DNA from: Rehmannia glutinosa
Taxonomy: Eukaryota; Streptophyta; Magnoliopsida; Lamiales; Orobanchaceae
Reading direction: 5' to 3'
Assembly: GCA_016081115.2 (NCBI GenBank)
Contig: CM071934.1
Location: forward strand, 56,777,267 to 56,841,266
Length of the DNA stretch: 64,000 nt
This document shows positions 56,421 through 64,000 of the stretch, piece by piece. The notes beneath the pieces are model-generated. The model made no database searches, was not told where the DNA came from, and worked only from the letters and a program-made list of their open reading frames with translations. A program made the position numbers and the translations under genes. Numbering within the stretch: the first letter of the stretch is position 1; each line of letters opens with the position of its first letter.

Positions 56421-56729
56421 GTTCGGATGTTTTTGAACTACCTGGAGACTAAAGGATGTCCGCAAATGGCGAGTGTTGTCCGTAAATGTACCCCGTCTAG
56501 ACTATGCATGCCTTGGAGAGATATAACAAACAAAGTTGATTGTGGTATATATGCCATGAGGCATATGTAGAGCTACATGGGCGGTGGCACCAAGAGATGG
56601 GACTGTGGTTTGGAGAAGAACAATTCGTCTCAACTGTCTAACTTGCGCATGAAGTACTCGGCTGCAATAATCCTCCACCACAACAATGAGCTAAAGGACA
56701 GGTGTATGGAAGAAGCCAGAAAGTTTTGA
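56421..56729 (+). pseudogene. Ulp1-like protease C-terminal relic
   Basis: After an acceptor-like TTCGCAG, the frame reads MPWRDITNKVDCGIYAMRHM, then a TAG, SYMGGGTKRWDCGLEK and ends CMEEARKF. The DCGIY motif contains the catalytic Cys of C48 proteases. The His and Asp blocks are missing, so it is a fragment. Confidence 0.68.
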
Positions 56730-57564
56730 ACAGGGAAGATAATATTGTAGTTCTGTTTCTAATTGACAATGTACAATGTAGATTTATGCTCATCTTTTTG
56801 TATAGTTAGTTTAGTATGTTTGGTGTTTTTTTCTTTTGGGAGCCATTTATACTTTAATTCCTAGGGAGATTTGTATATGACTTAGATGTTTTGTTGAATT
56901 ATAAATATGAATGGATCAGACATGGGTTGTTTTCTTTTTAATTAATATAACTTTGCATTTTTCACGTACAGTTGGTCTGAATGTTGTCATATAACGTTAA
57001 TATTGTATTCGTAGTTACAACATTTTGTGTACTTACGCACAAAATTATGTATAGTTAAGTAGGCCACAGTTTTTGGTTATGTAGTTATGAAATTTTGTAT
57101 ATTTACGCATAAGATTAAGTTTAAATTGATACAATGTATATCAAATGTGTTTTGTATACGTAGTCAATAAAATTGTATAAGTAGTTATAGAAATTTGTAC
57201 AATTACATATAAGAATATGTATTTTTAAACACTTGTGAATATATTGATCCTGATGTTGTCACTTAAAAACAATGTATAGTTTAAACACAAATAATGTATA
57301 AATAAGTTGCATATATTGTATGTTTATGCATACAATTATGTACAACACTCATAAATTGCCATAGTGTGTTGGATATGTATATTCTAGCATTCGATAATGT
57401 ATATTTAGTTTGCCAATGTCATATATATTACACTAAAAAATCGAAATGAATAACAAATACACATTGCTCTCAGGAGGCGCTGGTGTGGGTCGGGCATGTC
57501 CTGCTGTTATGTGTCCCAACCTCACCACACGCCCCACATTTTCTTTTAAGTTTTGTGCTTGCTT

Positions 57565-58141
57565 TTATGACTTTCTCTCTTTGGCTTTGGAGCATGTATA
57601 AGACTCCTCATCCTCTTTCAAAGTAAGACCAGATGCAAACGTTACACACCTTCGATGGTTATCTACTCCAGTGAACGGAGCTAACACCATCTTATACCTG
57701 TGTAACAAATCTATTTTTAGTATACAGATTTCAATAACTATATATACATTTTTAAGATTATAAATGTACATATCTATATAACTATATAAACATATTACAG
57801 GGTTATTACTATTATACAAAATTACATTATTATGTACACATATTTTACATAACTATATACACAGATCAACATAATAAAATGAACCGACACACAAATTTAT
57901 ACAACCAAAGGTACATATATGTAATTATAAGTGTACATTATTCTAATGCTATATATGCAAGACAAATTAGTGCAGTGAAGTACATTACCTGTTGGTATTG
58001 TACGTAGCATCAAAGGATATTGCATCACCGAATGCGGCATAGTTCATTATAGATGTTTGGTCCGCCCAAAAGAGTCGCGTTAGTTGTTCATCTTGATCAA
58101 CATCGTAATCGAATACCATTCCCTGATTTGCCTCTTTCTGC
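57565..58141 (-). pseudogene. FAR1/FHY3-type MULE transposase relic
   Basis: Two exon-like pieces: 58141-57989 (VFDYDVDQDEQ, RLFWADQTSIMNYAAFGDAI, SFDATYNTNR) and 57697-57565 (YKMVLAPFTGVDNHRRCVTF, LKEDEESYTC). They join as AG|G TAT across an intron of about 290 bases with GTAATG donor and CACAG acceptor. These match the start of the FAR1/Jittery-type MULE transposase domain, with the first catalytic Asp in SFDATY. The rest is missing, and the frame ends in an unrelated tail. Confidence 0.75.
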
Positions 58142-58786
58142 TAGAGGAATTTGTCTATCACCAACTGTGTTACATAATTCGAAAGTTATATGTACAAAAT
58201 ATTTATAGTAAACATACATAATATTTGTTATAATTACACATCCCTTCCGTGATACTGATGTCGTAAATTTTTTGATTGTTCAACACTACATGCATTCAAA
58301 CCACATATTTTTACGGATGATTTGGTGTGAAATTATTACCTTGATGTGAATGGATCATGGAGGGGGAATCCTGTGTTTGTGACATTGCAATCTCGATTTT
58401 GTTTATGTGTATGGCGATTTTCTGGTGTTTCGATGATGTTATGATTTGTGTTTCGATGCTTGATTTTCAATATTGGTGTTTTTCCTAGTTTGAATGTTGA
58501 TTTTTCTCTCTGTTTTGTAGGTTCTATTTTTACGTGGGAATGTTGATTTTTCTCTCTGGTTTGATCGTGGAGGAAGAAGATGGTGATTATGGTAAAATTT
58601 CATTCCCTGATTATAGGGACACGATTATTTGGCTGAATTTGATGTTCCTATTGTACCCTATTTGAGTCCCCACCATTTTTTTATTACTAGAAAATCCCAT
58701 TAAATCTTACCTTTTATTTTATTTTGTTGGATGGTGTGGATCTCTTAAGTTCTTACCTATAGCTATGGTCTCATAGGATCTTCTCC

Positions 58787-59809
58787 TATATATATATATA
58801 TATATATATAAACCAAGTTTCAAAATAACAAAAAGTACTGTGAAGTTCGAGGAATTGTTGTAAAACCAACAAAACTTATTAAAAGTCGATAATGGCCTGA
58901 TGGAATTCTAAAAAGAAAAAACTAAAGAAAAAAGACAGACAAAGTTACACTCAAAGTTTTTGAACTTTTTCTGTAGTTTATTGAAAACCAGAGGGGTGGA
59001 AGTTGTTTCTTCTTCCTAACCAGATAAGTGTGTTTGTAAGATTTTGAGGACAAATTATGTTAGGTCAATTAATGGTTGAGCCGGGTAAACGATAGACATA
59101 ATCAAACCTCTGATGGTACTTTTTGTAATTTTAAACTCGTATTTTTTTAATTACCCCAAACATTATGGTTACTTTTTATAATTAACCCTTTAATTTTTAT
59201 ACTAATGAGAATCAATCCACATATCGATATATAGATATCGGATCAAATGTGGCAGGGGTCATTACGTAAGATAGTGTGGATTAATCTCAGCCATTTATTT
59301 ATCAAATCCTAAGGCTGATATTTTTTCGATCTTTTTGGCCCTTTTTTTTATTTTTTTTCCCTGATAAGGGTAATTCATTATTTTAAAAAGGAAGTTTTTG
59401 TTTTTGCAATCGCTCACATGGGCCGTTTTTTTGGGGATTGATTATTAATCTCATTCCTACTTTCATTTCTTATTTCCATTTCAAAAGTTTTTCTTCAGTT
59501 TTTCTCTGAACGTCTACTACTGGGTTGAAGAGTTCTTACCTTTTCTCTGTACTCGGTTTTTTTGTGCGAATCGGTTGTGCCCCAGGCTTCTCAATTGTGT
59601 TCGTGCAATGAGATTTATATACAGATTTATGTAATATGTCACTATTCCTAATGGGCAAAAGTTACAAATTAAAACTAATATGCATCGTTTTTATTCAGTT
59701 ATGCATCAAATATACACTAACTATGCATCAAAGTTACAAACTCTATAGATTTCGGGACAGTACCCTATTTACACCAAAAAGGGAAACCAACCGAAGTTAT
59801 ACGAAAAAT
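58787..59809. other. spacer between MULE and viral insert
   Basis: It starts with a (TA)n run and is AT-rich. No coding motif was seen. The short frame at 59636-59818 has no recognisable motif and runs into the viral start region; it is probably not real. Confidence 0.5.
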
Positions 59810-61382
59810 GACAGATGAGGAGAAGCTCATTGCTCTAATCAAAGGAAAATCCATCAAAAATTAAAAAAGATGGATATGGAAAAGATGAATCTTAAAGATC
59901 TACATGACCTTGCAGAATCCTTCGCAGGATTAGAAATTGTAGATTTAAAGATGAACACATGAGATGGAACATTGGTCACCTATGATCCATCAGAAAGACC
60001 AATTCCACCACCACCACCACCAGTTAATCCTAACGTCGAAGAAAGTACGGGTTCGAATCATGGAGCTCGGGACGAGAGGATGCCACACGCTGGGGATTTC
60101 ACGACCCGGAGTGATCCACTTTCAGGGACAGGAGGTCGAAACCCTCTTGCGGGAACTAGACAACCTACTGGAAGGCCGAATGTTTATCAGACGCCTTATG
60201 GAAGATCGCACCTCGACCCAATACATCCATATGGGTTGATGTTAAATCTGGACATCCCAGATTTTAAAAATAGAGAAGTTCTCATTGATGAATGTGCTTC
60301 AGCTATGAGAATTTCAATAGGAACCCTCGATCTTACAAAGGATTCATTCATTTTACTCCTTGAAATGAGTCTTGAAGGATCGGTGAAGATTGCAGGATAT
60401 GACCGATGCTAGTACAAAAGGTTCGGTCACATCGGAGAATCACTTAAAGGAATTGTCGATGGTATGGCAAAACTATTCAAAATCCAGTTCATCGGCACAT
60501 GTCATTTCGAGGGATTAGAGGATGAAAAAAGAAAGAGATATAAACAAGCCCTCTATAGCCTTGAGTTATTCGATATTTGTCATATTGACGAATATATCAA
60601 GTTGTTCACCGAATACCGGTGGAAATCCAAGATTGAAGAAAAGGAAGCTGCACAGCTATTCTTTGCCAAGATTTCGAGTCCCTGGAGAGAAATGCTGATC
60701 AGGGAATACAAGGATGGAGTGGAAGTAGAAACTGTGGCGCTTAAAAATGTCTTTCCTAAAGGCCAAGTTATCTCGAATGGTGTTACCAAGCACTCAAGTA
60801 CATGAATTATAAGAGATTAAGAGGAATTAACAAAGCAGTTCCTCTATGTTGCGTGGATAATGACATCCCAACAATTGTGGGAGGTCAACCAAGGCGGCAC
60901 AGAAAGAAGAAGGAGCGAAGCCATCCATACCGCCGAGGAAGCAACAACAAAAGAAGCAGGTCTTCATGGAGACCTAGAAGGTTTTGGTCAAAACAAAAAG
61001 CCCGAAGTTACAAAACGGGGCAAAGACCAGCACCAAGTAGGAGTAGAGCCTCTTCATCAGGGTCTAATCAAGCAAGTACCAGCAGAACACCAGGAAGGAG
61101 AACTTTCAGGCGTGCTCACACCAGAGCAAATGAAAGTTTCAAAGACTGTAATTGCTGGACATGCGGAGCAAGAGGGCATATCTCAACGGATTGCCCGCAC
61201 AATCAAAAAAAAAAAAACGAGGAGTCAGACAGTTCGAGGCTACACCAGAAATTGAGGAAGCTGTCTATTATCAAGATCTTATACAGGTGTATCAATTTGA
61301 GGATATACCCTCAGATGAAAGCATCTATGAAGAAGAGATCTATTCTGATGATGGAAGTGACTCCAGCTCAGAATCAGAGTGA
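59810..61382 (+). pseudogene. pararetroviral coat-protein region
   Basis: Begins MTDEEKLIALIKGK and soon breaks (frame change near 59860, TGA near 59961). It continues with a Pro run (PIPPPPPPVNP), a helical capsid-like segment with an in-frame TAG at 60410-60412, a frame change near 60800, a very basic Arg/Lys/Ser stretch and the CCHC zinc finger CWTCGARGHISTDC at about 61155-61196. After a poly-A tract (61205-61216), where the frame shifts again, it ends in an acidic Ser/Asp/Glu tail. Basic region, finger and acidic tail are the usual end of caulimovirid coat proteins. Confidence 0.8.
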
Positions 61383-62287
61383 AGAAGAAATTCTTCAACG
61401 ATCGGGGAGGATATGTCGATTCCTCTCTCACACGACGGTTTCTCATAAAACTCTTATGAGAATCATGAAGGAAGATCCAAAGCTTCAAGTCTATGATGGA
61501 TTTACAATTGGAGCTATGGAAAAAGCATTTGATAAAATTGGGTTTCGTAACAGAAAACACCAAATTATCCACAAGGTAACAACCGGAGAATTTGCTATTC
61601 CGATGGAGTTTACCGGTAACCTGATCGAGATGCAGTTGGTCCCTATTAAAGAAATCCAGGAGATCAAAAGCAGAGTTAAAAGAAAAGTTGCAAATACACT
61701 CTCATGGATTCATATTGGAGCCATAAGAGTCATAATTAAAGCAACATTCAAAGAAGGGATAGATTCGCCACTCAATCGGGCTATCTTTGACAAGCGAATC
61801 TCAAACCTCAAAGATTCATGCCTTAGAGCAGTTACAGGAAATTTATATGCTGGGAAATTGGCATTTTAATGTCTATCCTAGAATTGCATACAATCTGGGA
61901 GATCGATATTTCAATAGAGTCCTAATCCTTCATCAAGATTTCAAAAGAGATGATTTGATGAAAGAAGGGAATAGACCTACTCGATCACATACAAGATATC
62001 CTATGCTCTCTCGAATACACATCATTCAAGTATTCTTGAGAAAAGAATTTATTGAAATCCCAAGGATTTTCGAGGACTTTGCCAGGGTGGTTTTACCAGA
62101 GATTATTGAGTCTCCAACTATCAAGGAGATCGATATGAAAATACAAGATCAACCAGTCTTCAACAAAAGCCGAAGTCTTAGAGTTGAGCCAAGAAGGATG
62201 TCTTTCCAACAGGACAGAATGACGAGTAGCAGCCGTTGGAAAGAAAAGAGACCAAGTACAAGCGTATCCCAGATGTTTTCAAAATAA
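61383..62287 (+). pseudogene. pararetroviral movement-protein region
   Basis: Contains WIHIGAIRVIIKATFKEGID followed by a Pro-containing segment and LRAVTGNLYAGKLAF, the core pattern of caulimovirid (30K-type) movement proteins that enlarge plasmodesmata. The frame shifts near 61860 and continues to a stop at 62285-62287. Confidence rests on that core motif. Confidence 0.75.
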
Positions 62288-62324
62288 CAGAGAGCCGAAA
62301 TGTCCGTAAGGATGGCGAGAAGTT

Positions 62325-62960
62325 GAAGTAATATTTGACATCACTCAAAAGGATAATATTTTTCCTTGTGATGTTCTATATTATCTCCAACAACCAATAG
62401 TTGGATGGTATCAAGGAAGCCTGAAAATAGGTGAAATTGAGCTGACTATCACAGAGTTGCGGGAAAAATCCCGAACAATTAATACTGGGAATTGAATTTT
62501 TGAGGATCATAAACCTTGGGAAAGATTACAAGACGGAATGGAGTTCACGCCATGGCTAATAAAAGATACTGAGAATCAAATGACCACTAGTCCATTCTCC
62601 ATATACATTTCTATTGGAATGTTATATGTTGAATATAAGGCCAAGTATTTTGCCGCCTATATTGATTCAAAGTCTTAGGAATATGTCTTGTACCGCAAAG
62701 CCGGATGTTTTTCCTAAAGAAATTGGAGAAGATTTACCACTATTGCGGAAGAGATTTCTCTAAAAGGATTCTTATCCTTAATAAGGAATTAAACAAGCAG
62801 AAATCATGATCGGAGGCGCGGGCGGTACCCCATGGTACAAAGTGAAGACGCCACCAATCTATTTCCATGATACAGGTGTAGATGTTTTGCTAGGAAATAA
62901 TTTCCTACAAACATTCAAGCGATTTACACAGGAAAATGAGACAAGAAGACTTATTTTCAC
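62325..62960 (+). pseudogene. pararetroviral aspartic protease region
   Basis: Fragments read FDITQKDNIFPCDVLYYL, FAAYIDSKS and, further on, VDVLLGNNFLQ. The expected active site D(S/T)G is altered to DSK and followed by a stop (62677-62679). The LLGNNFL block matches the C-terminal hydrophobic-Gly motif of retroviral-type proteases. Several stops lie between the two. Confidence 0.62.
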
Positions 62961-64000
62961 AACATTATGTGATCATAAGATTATTGTCCAGAGACTGCGG
63001 GAAGCATTTTACAGAAAAATGCCTATTAATTTTCGCAGCAAGCGTGGTGATGAAGCCAAACTTCGCAATCCAAAAATGGCGGATCGAAGAAAATTTGGTG
63101 AAGCATTATTATCCTATAGACAATTCGAAAGCCGAAAGGATAAGAAGATATGGGATAATAACTTGTATTCATTCAGAGTACAAGGAGAAGAACGAGTTAC
63201 TCCAGAAGCCATTGCAGAATTATGGATGGGTCTAATGGAGAATCCACAGAGTGACGTGACCATTGAGGAACAAATATCACTCGAGGATGTCAAGAAGAAA
63301 ATCCAAAGGAATTATAATGAAGATCCTTTGGCATGGTGGGACAAGAACGAGCTTAAAGCTTCCTTAAAGGTTAAACCTAGAAAGGAGTACGAGTTCGTGA
63401 GATTCAAACCAATCCTTATGAATCAGGAAGATCGTGAGGTTATGCAGAAGATACTTAAGGAACATCTTGACCTTAAGTTAATTTCACCAGAGTTTCTCCA
63501 TACAAAGATCCAGGATTCCTAGTCAGAAACCATGGAGAAATCAAAAGAGGAAAGCCAAGACTTGTTATTAATTACAAGGGGATTAATAATATTTTGGAGT
63601 TCGACGGATACTATATCCCAAGCAGAGAACATTTGGTTAACTGTATCAAAGGTGCCAGGATATTCTCAAAGTTCGATTGCAAATCTGGTTTCTACCAGAT
63701 TAAGATGGATGAAGAAAGCAAGAAGTTCACAGCTTTCTCTACACCACAAGGACATTATATTTGGAACGTGATGCCTATGGGATTGGCTAACGCACCCCAG
63801 ATATATCAAAGGAAGATGGATAATCTCTTCAAGGATTATTTCAGTTTCATGTTCGTGTATATTGATGATATTCTTATCGCATCAAAGAACATGAAGGAGC
63901 ATCTTAAACATTTGGAGATATTTTCAGATGTTTGTCACAAGGAAGGATTAGTGCTTTCGGAAAAGAAGGCAGTGATCGCAACAAGACAGATCGAATTTCT
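62961..64000 (+). pseudogene. pararetroviral reverse transcriptase region (incomplete)
   Basis: Linker sequence up to about 63490 is open, then a frameshift near 63495 moves the RT into another frame. RT blocks include RLVINYKGIN, FSKFDCKSGFYQIKM, FSTPQGHYIWNVMPMGLANA and the catalytic YIDDILIASK (about 63856-63885). The window ends within the palm/thumb region; RNase H is not seen. Confidence 0.88.

Larger units (their letters stand above)
55158..58786. mobile_element. MULE with FAR1-type transposase relic and Ulp1 relic
   Basis: The left terminus (GGGATATGATC, ATGAGACCA, TAGGTAAGAAC, CCACAT) and the inverted right terminus (GGAGAAGATCC, ATGAGACCA, TAGGTAAGAAC, CCACAC) match over about 70 bases. 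Both ends abut (TA)n runs, in keeping with an AT-rich target duplication. Inside are a Ulp1 fragment on the + strand and a FAR1-type transposase fragment on the - strand. Confidence 0.75.
59810..64000 (+). mobile_element. endogenous pararetrovirus (Caulimoviridae), decayed, cut by window end
   Basis: Collinear remnants of a caulimovirid genome: a coat-protein region with a CCHC finger, a movement-protein region, an aspartic protease region and reverse transcriptase. Coat before movement protein matches the order known for Cavemovirus and Solendovirus rather than the movement-first order of badnaviruses and petuviruses. Stops and frameshifts occur in every region, so this copy cannot encode a working virus. 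Its right part, including RNase H, lies beyond the window. Confidence 0.87.

Noticed and set aside
59636..59818. Small ORF upstream of the viral coat region
   Set aside because: No motif, biased composition and it overlaps the viral start; there is nothing to separate it from chance.

Overview
This window is plant nuclear DNA, almost certainly from a eudicot: there are two intron-bearing plant genes (a TRAPPC6/Trs33-like subunit and a plant-type Nudix hydrolase) in a background dominated by plant transposable elements and an integrated plant pararetrovirus. No bacterial, organellar, tRNA or rRNA genes were seen. Most element-derived reading frames are broken by stops and frameshifts. The only coding units that look essentially intact are the two host genes (one with a suspicious splice site) and ORF1 of a LINE.

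Layout. 1-4.8 kb: 3' half of a SIRE/Maximus-type Ty1/copia element on the + strand, with an inverted piece of pol and an extra ORF after RNase H. 4.8-9 kb: AT-rich spacer with a (CT)n tract, a PIF/Harbinger-like MITE and a hAT-type MITE with a perfect 8-bp target duplication. 9.05-22.0 kb: a degenerate TIR shell enclosing an 11.6-kb SIRE-type copia element (LTRs, PBS, decayed gag, pol with a large internal deletion, a very long extra ORF, PPT). 22.1-36.5 kb: the host gene island. TRAPPC6 (+) and a Nudix gene (-) converge; a MITE sits just upstream of TRAPPC6, another copy of the same family fills most of a Nudix intron, and a 6.2-kb L1-type LINE with a target duplication lies antisense in the first Nudix intron. 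37.5-45.5 kb: a hAT-type element (8-bp TSD) split by a copia element on the - strand (5-bp TSD, 1.44-kb LTRs). 46.3-52.4 kb: a Mutator-like element with a MUDRA-type transposase (-) converging on a Ulp1-like protease gene (+); arrays of an 18-bp palindrome lie on both sides of the transposase. 54.1-58.8 kb: two more MULE-like units, the larger carrying a FAR1-type transposase relic (-) and a Ulp1 relic (+). 59.8 kb to the end: a decayed endogenous pararetrovirus (Caulimoviridae) with coat, movement, protease and reverse transcriptase regions, cut off by the window end.

The most unusual signals are structural: (1) a run of short hairpins in both LTRs of the 37.7-45.3 kb copia element whose stems differ but still pair around a constant ACCAC loop; (2) the palindrome arrays bracketing the MULE transposase; (3) a conserved TATA-containing segment ahead of the extra ORF in two diverged SIRE-type elements, suggesting an internal promoter; (4) repeated pairing of Ulp1-like genes with MULE transposases of different families. 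Everything was read by eye; no alignments, database searches or folding programs were run.
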